From: DATHTK01 sp035463295
Lineage (GTDB): Bacteria; Actinomycetota; Rubrobacteria; Rubrobacterales; Rubrobacteraceae
DNA length: 19,711 nt
Direction: 5' to 3'
Assembly: GCA_035463295.1 (NCBI GenBank)
Contig: DATHTK010000005.1
Location: 1-19,711, forward strand
Under the pieces are notes generated by a model. The model was given only the letters and a program-made list of their open reading frames with translations, made no database searches and had not been told where the DNA came from. Positions 7,653-16,471 of the stretch are shown here, in pieces (within the stretch, counting starts at the first letter, position 1; every line of letters begins with the position of its first letter). Both the position numbers and the translations under genes were made by a program.

Positions 7653-7658
7653 TAAACT
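7653..7658 (+). promoter_or_regulatory. Candidate -10 box (TAAACT) of the cysteine desulfurase gene
   Basis: TAAACT ends nine bases before the ATG at 7668. The AGGA at 7659-7662 could act as a ribosome-binding site only if transcription begins further upstream; otherwise the mRNA would be leaderless. No good -35 match is visible. Confidence 0.4.
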
Positions 7659-7667
7659 AGGAACGAC

Positions 7668-8828
7668 ATGACGAGCCCCGTTTACCTGGATAACGCAGCG
7701 ACTACGCCCCTGGACGCCCGGGTGCTCGAAGCGATGCTTCCCCACCTCGGCGCGGCGCGGGGGAACCCCTCGTCGCTACACGCGGCCGGCGCCCGCGCCC
7801 GCGCCGCGATAGAGGAGGCTCGTGAGTCGGTGGCGGCCCTCGTGGGGGCATCCCCCGGTGAGATCCTGTTCACCAGCGGAGGGACCGAGTCGGACAACCT
7901 GGCGGTCCTCGGGCTCGCTCGCGCCGCGGGGAAGGGGCACGCGGTGATCTCCCGCGTCGAGCACGCGGCCGTGCGCGAGGCCGCGGCGCGCCTGGTCGCC
8001 GAGGGCTTCGAGCTTACGTGGGTCGGGGTAAGTCCGGAGGGGCTCGTCGACCCGGGCGAGTTCGCCGGTGCCCTGCGGCCCGAGACGGCGTTCGCGGCGG
8101 TGGTGTGGGCGAACAACGAGGTCGGCACGGTGCAGCCCGTAGCGGAGATCTCCCGGCTCTGCGCCGAGCGTGGAGTCCCGCTTCACGCCGACGCGGTCCA
8201 GGCGGCCGGGAGGGTCGTGCTCGACGTGAACGACGCGCCTGTTGCCACGCTGGCTCTCTCGGGACACAAGATCTACGGTCCCCACGGGGTGGGGGCCCTG
8301 TACGTGCGGGAGGGCACGCGGATCGAGCCCGGGCTCTTCGGCGGTGGCCAGGAGCGGGGCCTGAGGAGCGGCACGGAGAACGTGGCGGGCATCGTCGGGC
8401 TGGGCGAGGCGGCCCGGCTCGCGCGCGAGGAGCTGGCTGGGAGGGCGCGTCACGAGGCCGCGCTGCGCGACCATATCCTCGAAGGCGTGCTCGAGATCCC
8501 GGGTGTCCGCCTCGTCGGGCACCCCGAAAAGCGCCTGCCGAACAACGCGCACCTCACGGTCGAGGGGGTGGAGGCCGAGGGGCTGGTGCTATTGCTCGAC
8601 GCTCTGGGCTACTCGGTCGGCAGCGGGTCGGCGTGCGCCTCCGGCTCGGCTGGCCACAAGGCGTCGGCGGTGTTGCTGGCGATGGGCGTCGACGAGCGCG
8701 AGGCCCTCTCGGCCATTCGCGTGACAGTTGGCAAGGAGAATACGGTAGAAGAGGTAGACGGGTTTATCGAGGCGTTCGCGACCGCGGTATCGCGGTTGCG
8801 CGAGGTCTCTCCGCTGTACACCAGGTAA
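7668..8828 (+). CDS. iscS: Cysteine desulfurase (IscS/NifS family)
   Basis: PLP-dependent enzyme that takes sulfur from cysteine as a persulfide; 386 residues, normal for the family. It starts YLDNAATTPLD, has SGGTESDN for cofactor contacts, HADAVQAAG with the conserved histidine and aspartate, the Schiff-base lysine Lys201 in LSGHKIYGPHG, and the catalytic Cys323 in GSGSACASG. The short, serine/alanine-rich active-site loop fits the group I (IscS/NifS) type rather than SufS. The next gene, starting 16 bases after the stop, encodes an IscU-like domain fused to MnmA, so this desulfurase most likely feeds sulfur to tRNA 2-thiouridine formation, as YrvO does for MnmA in Bacillus, and perhaps to an iron-sulfur cluster on the IscU domain. 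The symbol iscS is by family; a dedicated mnmA-partner role is inferred. Confidence 0.94.
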   Translation: MTSPVYLDNAATTPLDARVLEAMLPHLGAARGNPSSLHAAGARARAAIEEARESVAALVGASPGEILFTSGGTESDNLAVLGLARAAGKGHAVISRVEHAAVREAAARLVAEGFELTWVGVSPEGLVDPGEFAGALRPETAFAAVVWANNEVGTVQPVAEISRLCAERGVPLHADAVQAAGRVVLDVNDAPVATLALSGHKIYGPHGVGALYVREGTRIEPGLFGGGQERGLRSGTENVAGIVGLGEAARLAREELAGRARHEAALRDHILEGVLEIPGVRLVGHPEKRLPNNAHLTVEGVEAEGLVLLLDALGYSVGSGSACASGSAGHKASAVLLAMGVDEREALSAIRVTVGKENTVEEVDGFIEAFATAVSRLREVSPLYTR

Positions 8829-8829
8829 C

Positions 8830-8835
8830 GGAGGG
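8830..8835 (+). promoter_or_regulatory. Ribosome-binding site (GGAGGG) supporting an ATT start
   Basis: GGAGGG begins one base after the desulfurase stop codon and ends nine bases before the ATT at 8845. It is the only strong Shine-Dalgarno sequence before the IscU-MnmA gene; it lies 39 bases from the first conventional start (GTG, 8875), too far to serve it. Confidence 0.65.
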
Positions 8836-8844
8836 CGATTCCCC

Positions 8845-10320
8845 ATTTACAGGCCGCAGGTTATAGATCATCTCGTGCGCCCGCGCCACGCGGGCGAGCT
8901 GCCCGGTGCAAACGGCGTCGGGGAGTCAGGACACGCCGCGTGCGGCGATGTCGTACGCTTCGCGGTCGCCATCGAGGGCGGCGTGGTCGAGCAGATCCGC
9001 TACCAGGCGTACGGCTGCGCCGCGTGCATCGGCGCCGGCTCGGCGCTCGCGGAGATGGTGAGCGGCGAGGAGTTGCTCGCCGCCGCGCGCCTCTCGCGGG
9101 CCGACGTCGAGGACGCTCTTGGCGGGCCGTTGCCGGCCGGCAAGGAGCACGCGCTGACCCTCGTCGTGGACGCTCTGCACAAGGCGTTCGAGGATTACCT
9201 GAACCGGGAGGGCGGACCTCTGCTGGTCGAGGGCTATCGCGCCGGGGGGGCGGAGCGTCGCAACGGGCGGGGCGTCGTCGCCGCGATGAGCGGCGGGGTG
9301 GACTCCGCGGTGACGGCGTTGCTGCTCGAGGAGGCGGGCTACGACGTCGCCGCGGTGACGTTCCGGCTGCACGACGGAGAGAAGGGTAGCCGCTCTTGCT
9401 GCTCGCCGGACACGGTGCTCTTCGCCCGCGATACGGCGCACAGGATGGGCCTGCCGCACTTCACGCTCAACCTCAAGGCGCTCTTCGGCCGGCGCGTCAT
9501 GCTGGACTTCGTCGGCTCCTACAAAGAGGGCCGGACGCCGAACCCCTGCGTAGCGTGCAACGCGCACGTCAAGTTTCACGCGGCTGCCTTTCTCGCCGAC
9601 AGGCTCGGTTTCGAACACGTCGCGACCGGCCACTACGCGCGCGTGGACGATGGTCCGGGGGGCCCGACCCTCGCCCGTCCGGTAGACGAGGGAAAGGACC
9701 AGACCTACGCTCTCTGGCCGGTGCCGAAAGAGCTTCTGGGGCGCACGATCTTCCCGCTCGGCGACTACCGTAAGACGGAGGTGCGAAGGATCGCCGAGGA
9801 GCGCGGGCTGGCCGTCGCCTATACGCCCGAGAGCCAGGACATCTGCTTTATCCCGGACGGCGACTACCGGGAGTTCGTCCGGAAGAAGGTCGCGGCGGAG
9901 CCAGGGAACGTAGTCGATGGCGACGGGCGCGTGCTCGGGCGCCACGCGGGCGTGGTCGACTTCACCGTCGGGCAGCGGCGCGGCATAGGAGTCTCGGCCC
10001 CGACGCCGCTCTACGTGACGGAGGTACGTCCCGCAGCCGCGCAGGTCGTCGTGGGCCGGCGCAAGGACCTGGAGACGCACGAGGTCAGCGTCCGAGGTAT
10101 GAACTGGTACCTCGAGCCCGGGGAGGCGCGGCTGGTGCAAGTTCGCTACAACAGCGCGCCGGTGCCCTGCGAGGTCGAAAGGGGCGAGGCCGAGGACGAG
10201 TGGGTCGCCCGGCTGCCAGAGCCGGTCCTGGGGGTCGCGCCTGGCCAGTCGGCGGTCTTCTATACCGGGGACGGACGCAGGGTCGTCGGGGGAGGGGTCG
10301 TATCCCGCCGCCCTTCTTGA
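8845..10320 (+). CDS. mnmA: Fusion of IscU-like scaffold domain and tRNA 2-thiouridylase MnmA
   Basis: Two-domain protein of about 491 residues, adjacent to the cysteine desulfurase. Residues about 1-125 match IscU/NifU-N: IYRPQVIDHLVRPRHAGELP, then Cys33 (ACGD) and Cys58 (YGCAAC); the third cluster cysteine is replaced by Ala103 (KEHALTL versus the usual HCS), and Cys61 is extra. Residues about 140-491 are MnmA, which activates U34 of tRNA-Lys/Glu/Gln with ATP and inserts sulfur: PP-loop SGGVDS at 149-154, a Cys-Cys pair at 185-186, TPNPCVACN with Cys235 and Cys238, and SQDICFI with Cys334. No stop separates the domains. The start is set at ATT 8845 because GGAGGG lies nine bases upstream and the ten residues before the GTG at 8875 belong to the conserved IscU N-terminal helix. 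If GTG is used instead, the product is 481 residues and lacks that helix start. Confidence 0.9.
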   Translation: MYRPQVIDHLVRPRHAGELPGANGVGESGHAACGDVVRFAVAIEGGVVEQIRYQAYGCAACIGAGSALAEMVSGEELLAAARLSRADVEDALGGPLPAGKEHALTLVVDALHKAFEDYLNREGGPLLVEGYRAGGAERRNGRGVVAAMSGGVDSAVTALLLEEAGYDVAAVTFRLHDGEKGSRSCCSPDTVLFARDTAHRMGLPHFTLNLKALFGRRVMLDFVGSYKEGRTPNPCVACNAHVKFHAAAFLADRLGFEHVATGHYARVDDGPGGPTLARPVDEGKDQTYALWPVPKELLGRTIFPLGDYRKTEVRRIAEERGLAVAYTPESQDICFIPDGDYREFVRKKVAAEPGNVVDGDGRVLGRHAGVVDFTVGQRRGIGVSAPTPLYVTEVRPAAAQVVVGRRKDLETHEVSVRGMNWYLEPGEARLVQVRYNSAPVPCEVERGEAEDEWVARLPEPVLGVAPGQSAVFYTGDGRRVVGGGVVSRRPS

Positions 10321-10328
10321 ATCGACGC

Positions 10329-10334
10329 TATAAT
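10329..10334 (+). promoter_or_regulatory. -10 box (TATAAT) of the DUF948-sigma factor operon
   Basis: A perfect TATAAT in GC-rich DNA, nine bases after the mnmA stop and about 30 bases before the first gene of the next operon, whose GGGAGG ribosome-binding site is at 10348-10353. No -35 hexamer is evident at the usual distance, so the promoter may need an activator or a different sigma factor. Confidence 0.5.
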
Positions 10335-10364
10335 GCGGGCTCCTGTAGGGAGGTGCTGTAGGGC

Positions 10365-10745
10365 TTGGACGTATTCGTGGAGTTGATGAAGGGTCTGCTC
10401 TTCGCGGGGATCGCGGTAGCGTTCTTCGTGCTGGCGTGGATGTTCCTCAGGCTGGCGAGTATCTTCTCGACCACCGAACAGACCATAAAGGAGGTCTCCG
10501 AGCAGGTCGTGCCGCTCCTCGGCAAGACCCACGTCACGGTGGACAACATAAACAGCCAGCTCTCGCAGCTCGACGAGGCCGTCGGCGACGTCGCCGGGAT
10601 GACGGGGGAGCTGGACCAGACGACCACCGTCATAACCCGGGGCGTCCGGAGCGGGGTGATCAAGGTCTCCTCCGCGACGGCCGGGCTCTCGCGCGGCATC
10701 AGCACCTTCCTCGGCGGCGAACAGAGACCGCAGAAGGAGGACTGA
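10365..10745 (+). CDS. DUF948-family membrane protein (YtxG-like)
   Basis: A 126-residue protein with one N-terminal transmembrane helix (about residues 8-30, MKGLLFAGIAVAFFVLAWMF) and a cytosolic or periplasmic helical tail (STTEQTIKEVSEQVVPLLGKTHVTVDNI) typical of DUF948, likely coiled-coil. In Bacillus the relative YtxG belongs to the SigB general stress regulon; the biochemical role is unknown. The TTG at 10365 follows GGGAGG by eleven bases; ATG 10386 is a shorter alternative that would begin right at the membrane helix. The stop overlaps the next start (TGATG), so the pair is translationally coupled. The gene heads a four-gene operon that ends in a SigB/SigF-type sigma factor, which suggests envelope or general stress function. 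Confidence 0.8.
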   Translation: MDVFVELMKGLLFAGIAVAFFVLAWMFLRLASIFSTTEQTIKEVSEQVVPLLGKTHVTVDNINSQLSQLDEAVGDVAGMTGELDQTTTVITRGVRSGVIKVSSATAGLSRGISTFLGGEQRPQKED

Positions 10746-11044
10746 TGGAGGGCTGGGGCAAGGTGGTAGCCGGTATCGCTCTGGGGGTGGCGGGCACGGT
10801 CTACGCGACGAACAAGAACGTCCGCAAACGCCTGCCCGCCGGCGCGCGGGATCTCCCCGAGAACGTCCGCCGCCGCTTCGACAGCGCCGTCTCGGCCGCC
10901 CGCGAGGCGTCCTCACGTCGCCGCGAGGAGATACTGCGCGAACTCGAACGGCACGACGCCGCGCACCCCGGCGCGCACAACGTCCGCCCGGCGGACGGAG
11001 GTCCGGGCGAGCCTCCGGTCGCGACGACCGAAGAACAGAGCTAG
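10745..11044 (+). CDS. YtxH-like small protein
   Basis: A 99-residue protein with a short glycine/alanine-rich hydrophobic N-terminus (about residues 6-22, KVVAGIALGVAGTVYAT), then a basic, charged helical stretch (NKNVRKRLPAG, RRRFDSAVSAAREASSRRREEILREL) and a low-complexity polar tail. This layout is like YtxH/YtxJ-neighbour general stress proteins, but sequence similarity is weak and the name is by layout and context. AAGGAGG at 10734-10740 precedes the ATG, which overlaps the DUF948 stop. The conserved pairing of a DUF948 gene with a YtxH-like gene supports joint function at the membrane. Confidence 0.65.
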   Translation: MEGWGKVVAGIALGVAGTVYATNKNVRKRLPAGARDLPENVRRRFDSAVSAAREASSRRREEILRELERHDAAHPGAHNVRPADGGPGEPPVATTEEQS

Positions 11045-11063
11045 AGAGGATGGAGGGATTAGC

Positions 11064-11348
11064 GTGACGGACGGTGCCACCGAGTACACCTACCTGCAGG
11101 TTCCGCCGGTGGCGGAGCTGAGGGACTGCGTGGGCCTCGTGATGGCCGGGATGGCGGCGCGGGCGCGGATCGGCGTGGGCGGGCTGGAGGAGGCCGTCGA
11201 GCTCCTCGAGGGCTTCCACTCCGAGGAGGGTCCGACCCGCTACCGCTTCCACCTCCGCGAGGACGGAGTGGTCGCCGAGGTGGAAGAACCGGCGCTCGAT
11301 GGCAGCGGGGACCCCGGCTGGCGGACAGTCGTAGAGCTATTGTCGTGA
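11064..11348 (+). CDS. Small protein coupled to sigma factor; possible degenerate RsbW-type anti-sigma
   Basis: A 94-residue protein I cannot assign firmly. Its order of elements (VPPVAELRDCVGLVMAGMAARARI, then GLEEAVELLEGF, then YRFHLREDGVVAEVEEP and a final GWRTVVELLS) resembles the N-terminal helix, N-box helix, beta strands and closing helix of GHKL-fold RsbW/SpoIIAB anti-sigma kinases. The N-box asparagine and the DxGxG ATP-binding motif are absent and the protein is about 50 residues short, so it could not be a kinase. GGAGGG at 11052-11057 precedes the GTG start. The stop overlaps the sigma factor start by four bases (GTGA), the position where a SigB/SigF partner protein is usually encoded. 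The anti-sigma reading is inference from fold pattern and position. Confidence 0.6.
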   Translation: MTDGATEYTYLQVPPVAELRDCVGLVMAGMAARARIGVGGLEEAVELLEGFHSEEGPTRYRFHLREDGVVAEVEEPALDGSGDPGWRTVVELLS

Positions 11349-12118
11349 GCCGCAGGTACCGCAGGCCGGACAAGGTGCGCACCCGCCGGCTGCTCGAGCG
11401 GTACCACAAGGAAGGCGACGAGGGCGCCCGGGAGCTCGTGATCCAGGAGCAGCTGCCGCTCGCCGAGTTTCTCGCCCGGAAGTTCGCGGGGCGCGGCGAG
11501 CCCGTCGATGACCTCGTACAGGTGGCCTCGGTCGGCCTGATCAAAGCGGTCGACCGCTTCGACGTCGATCGCAACATCGAGTTCTCTACCTACGCCACGC
11601 CGAACATCCTCGGCGAGATCAAGCGCTACTTCCGGGACAAGGGGTGGGCGATGCGCGTGCCCCGCGGCCTCCAGGAGCTCCGGCAGTCGGCCAAGGAGGC
11701 CATCCGCGACGAGACCGTAAAGACCGGCCGGTCGCCCTCTCTCCAGGAGCTCGCCGACGCTCTGGGCTCCGACGTGGAGAGCGTCGCGGAGGCCCTGACG
11801 CTCGGTCGGGCCTACAACACGGCGAGCCTCGACGCCCCGGTTAGCCAGGACGAGCCCGAGGGCGACACCGTGATGGACCTCCAGGCCGACGAGAACTCCC
11901 TCATAGAGGGGCTGGAGGACAAGATACTGCTCCAGAAAGCGATGAGCGGCCTCAAGGACCAGCAGCAGCAGATCCTCAAGCTCCGCTTCGACGAGGGCAA
12001 GACGCAGACCGAGATCGCCGACCACATCGGGGTCAGCCAGATGCACGTCTCGCGCCTGCTGCGGCGCGCCCTCGACGACCTCCGCCGCGGGCTCGACGCG
12101 ATGGAAAACGCCAAGTAG
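11345..12118 (+). CDS. sigF: RNA polymerase sigma factor, SigB/SigF/SigG type
   Basis: A 257-residue group 3 sigma-70 factor. Region 2 is clear (DDLVQVASVGLIKAVDRFD, FSTYATPNILGEIKRYFRDK), region 3 follows (SPSLQELADALG), and region 4 carries the helix-turn-helix GKTQTEIADHIGVSQMHVSRLLRRAL. Region 1.1 is absent. The pattern matches general-stress and sporulation sigmas of the SigB/SigF/SigG branch, which usually recognise GTTT/GGGTA promoters; which branch cannot be decided from sequence alone. Such factors are usually held by an RsbW/SpoIIAB-type partner, and the only candidate here is the truncated 94-residue protein translationally coupled upstream. No STAS-domain anti-anti-sigma or PP2C phosphatase gene is in this window. 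It ends the operon that begins with DUF948. Confidence 0.93.
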   Translation: MSRRYRRPDKVRTRRLLERYHKEGDEGARELVIQEQLPLAEFLARKFAGRGEPVDDLVQVASVGLIKAVDRFDVDRNIEFSTYATPNILGEIKRYFRDKGWAMRVPRGLQELRQSAKEAIRDETVKTGRSPSLQELADALGSDVESVAEALTLGRAYNTASLDAPVSQDEPEGDTVMDLQADENSLIEGLEDKILLQKAMSGLKDQQQQILKLRFDEGKTQTEIADHIGVSQMHVSRLLRRALDDLRRGLDAMENAK

Positions 12119-12123
12119 CCGAG

Positions 12124-12129
12124 TAGAAT
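12124..12129 (+). promoter_or_regulatory. -10 box (TAGAAT) of alaS
   Basis: TAGAAT lies just after the sigma factor stop codon and ends eight bases before the ATG at 12138. A start of transcription at about 12136-12138 would make the alaS mRNA leaderless; no Shine-Dalgarno precedes that ATG. TGGAAA at 12102-12107, 16 bases upstream, is a weak -35. Confidence 0.5.
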
Positions 12130-12137
12130 ATCGCGAG

Positions 12138-14783
<2,646 letters not shown>

Positions 14784-14828
14784 CCTCTGCCGTCAGCCGC
14801 ACGACCCCGCGGGCGCCTCCGTGGCCGG

Positions 14829-15236
14829 GTGGCCGCCCTGGACCTCGGAGAGGCTCGCACCGGCGTCGCCGTCTCCGACCCCGGCGCGCGGATCGCGCGC
14901 CCCCTCGAGGTCATCCCGAGCGAGGACCTCGACGCCGTTCTCGAGCGGCTCGTGCGCGAGCAGGGGGTCTCCGAGGTCGTGGTCGGCGTCCCCAAGACGC
15001 TGGGGGGCGAGGTCGGCTTTCAGGCCCGCAGGGTTTTGGATAGACTTGTCGCCCTGAGAGAGACCTTCCCCGGCGTGCGCTTCGTGGAATGGGACGAGCG
15101 GTTCACGACGCGCCTGGCGGCCACGGGGACCGCCGGCAAGAAGCGGCGCGGCAACAAGAAGGGGAAGACGCGGCTCGACCATGTGGCGGCGGCCCGGATG
15201 CTGCAGGAGTATCTGGGGACGAGGGGGAACCTTTGA
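14829..15236 (+). CDS. ruvX: RuvX/YqgF-family Holliday junction resolvase or pre-16S rRNA nuclease
   Basis: RNase H-fold nuclease of the RuvX/YqgF family, implicated in pre-16S rRNA 5' end processing and proposed as a Holliday junction resolvase. At least 135 residues, normal length. Catalytic acids are in the first strand (LDLGEARTGVAVSD), in EWDERFTT, and in the last helix (DHVAAARMLQEYL). A lysine/arginine-rich loop (GKKRRGNKKGKTR) precedes the last motif, as in other members. The GTG at 14829 has no Shine-Dalgarno and trims the first beta strand. An in-frame CTG at 14787 has GGGGAG six bases upstream and would add 14 residues, so the true start may be that CTG. The stop overlaps the mltG start by four bases (TTGA). 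Confidence 0.9.
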   Translation: MAALDLGEARTGVAVSDPGARIARPLEVIPSEDLDAVLERLVREQGVSEVVVGVPKTLGGEVGFQARRVLDRLVALRETFPGVRFVEWDERFTTRLAATGTAGKKRRGNKKGKTRLDHVAAARMLQEYLGTRGNL

Positions 15237-16345
15237 GGCGCTACGACAAGAGCAGGCTGTCGGATCGGCAGGAGCTGGACGCCCGCTTGAGCGCGCTCAG
15301 GCGCTCGCAGCCCAAGCAGCGCCGCAAACGGCGCTCAGGCGCCGGTCCGCTGGTGCTCGGAGCGCTGCTCGTCGCCTGCGCGCTGGGGGCTGTGTACCTG
15401 ATCTACGCCGCCGCGACCGGCGGTGAAGGGCGGGAGGCCTCCGATGGTCCGGTCAAGGTCGAAGTCGTCAAGGGCGACACCCTCGAGACCGTCGCGAGCA
15501 AGCTCGATGAGGCCGGCGTGATAGAGAGCGCCTTTATGTTCAAGCTCGAGGCTCGCATGGAGGGACACGGAACCCAGATAAAGACCGGCGTCTTCAGCTT
15601 CGCGCGCGGGGAGGACAGCGACGTAATACTGGAGAAGCTCGCGGCCGGCGACGCCAGGCCAACGACGGCGATCACCGTACCCGAGGGCCTCACCCTCGAA
15701 CAGACGGCCGACCAGGTGGCCCGCCACAGCGACATCGAGGCGGCGGCCTTCGAGGAGGCCGCGCGGAAGACCGATTACGGCTATGCCTTTCTAGAGGACC
15801 CGGCCATAAAGACGACCGAAGGGTATCTCTTCCCGAGCCGGTATGCGTTCGAGGAGGGCACAGAGGCGCCTCAGGTGGTCAATCGTCTGCTTGGTCAGTA
15901 CCTGATAGAGACGCAGGACATGGACATAGAGGGTGCCAGGCAGCGCCTGAACCTCACGGAGTACGAGCTGCTCACCGCGGCCTCCCTGATCGAGAAGGAA
16001 GCGGCAAACGACGAGGAGCGGCCGCTGGTGGCGTCCGTGATCTACAACCGCCTGCGCAAGGACATGCCCCTCCAGATCGACGCCTCCATCCACTACGCCC
16101 TGGACGAACCGAAGGAGGAGCTGGCCCTCGAGGACTTGAAGGTGGATTCGCCGTATAACACTTACGAGAACGCGGGCCTGCCGCCGGGGCCGATCTGCAG
16201 CCCCGGACGGCGGTCGATGCGGGCCGCCATCGAGCCGGCAGAGACAGATTACCTCTACTACGTGCTGAAGGCCGACGGTGAGGAGCACTTCTTTACCGAC
16301 GACTACGATGACTTCCTCGAGGCGAAGGCCAAGGCCGGGCGTTAG
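15233..16345 (+). CDS. mltG: Endolytic peptidoglycan transglycosylase MltG (YceG-like)
   Basis: Membrane-bound lytic transglycosylase that cuts nascent glycan strands and sets their length; 370 residues. Order: a basic cytosolic N-terminus (about residues 1-38, rich in Arg/Lys), one transmembrane helix (about 40-62, GPLVLGALLVACALGAVYLIYAA), a LysM-like subdomain (VEVVKGDTLETVASKLDEAG), ITVPEGLTLEQTADQVA, then the catalytic domain with the essential glutamate in ASLIEKEA (Glu254 or Glu256) and the family hallmark SPYNTYENAGLPPGPICSPG. The TTG at 15233 overlaps the ruvX stop and has GAGGGGG upstream at 15221-15227. The reading frame is open upstream inside ruvX but that sequence is not MltG-like. 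The gene closes the alaS cluster; its stop codon sits in a hairpin loop. Confidence 0.95.
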   Translation: MRRYDKSRLSDRQELDARLSALRRSQPKQRRKRRSGAGPLVLGALLVACALGAVYLIYAAATGGEGREASDGPVKVEVVKGDTLETVASKLDEAGVIESAFMFKLEARMEGHGTQIKTGVFSFARGEDSDVILEKLAAGDARPTTAITVPEGLTLEQTADQVARHSDIEAAAFEEAARKTDYGYAFLEDPAIKTTEGYLFPSRYAFEEGTEAPQVVNRLLGQYLIETQDMDIEGARQRLNLTEYELLTAASLIEKEAANDEERPLVASVIYNRLRKDMPLQIDASIHYALDEPKEELALEDLKVDSPYNTYENAGLPPGPICSPGRRSMRAAIEPAETDYLYYVLKADGEEHFFTDDYDDFLEAKAKAGR

Positions 16346-16354
16346 CGCCCGGCC
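16333..16354 (+). terminator. Perfect 9-bp hairpin spanning the mltG stop codon
   Basis: GGCCGGGCG pairs perfectly with CGCCCGGCC around the four-base loop TTAG; the mltG stop codon TAG (16343-16345) is in the loop. No T-run follows (CTAAAG). The stem is very stable and its place at the end of a gene cluster suggests transcription termination or 3' end protection. Confidence 0.6.
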
Positions 16355-16355
16355 C

Positions 16356-16384
16356 TAAAGACGAACGCAGCCTCCGTCGATAAT
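16356..16384 (+). promoter_or_regulatory. Candidate promoter (TAAAGA-17 bp-GATAAT) before the pilus genes
   Basis: GATAAT at 16379-16384 with TAAAGA 17 bases upstream, directly after the mltG hairpin. It would start transcription near 16391-16394 and could serve pilB; it also stands nine bases before the ATG of a 24-codon relic frame at 16394. Confidence 0.35.
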
Positions 16385-16393
16385 CGTTGCCAG

Positions 16394-16468
16394 ATGGACG
16401 TGAGCGTGAAAACGCGGCTCGACTACGCATGCGCTCCGCCGGACGTGAGACCGAAGTGCGGGCGATGA
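16394..16468 (+). pseudogene. 24-codon frame resembling the N-terminus of an Rrf2-family regulator
   Basis: The frame encodes MDVSVKTRLDYA and then twelve unrelated residues before TGA. The first twelve resemble the start of Rrf2-type winged-helix regulators (pattern M-x-[IVL]-S-x-K-[TG]-R-x-x-x-A). No continuation is found in other frames, so if real it is only a relic. A -10-like GATAAT lies nine bases upstream. The match is short and could be chance. Confidence 0.25.
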
Positions 16469-16471
16469 GCG

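Noticed and set aside
15089..15232. Upstream extension of the mltG frame inside ruvX
   Set aside because: The extension is a shifted reading of the ruvX C-terminus; TTG 15233 has a strong ribosome-binding site and gives the normal MltG N-terminus.
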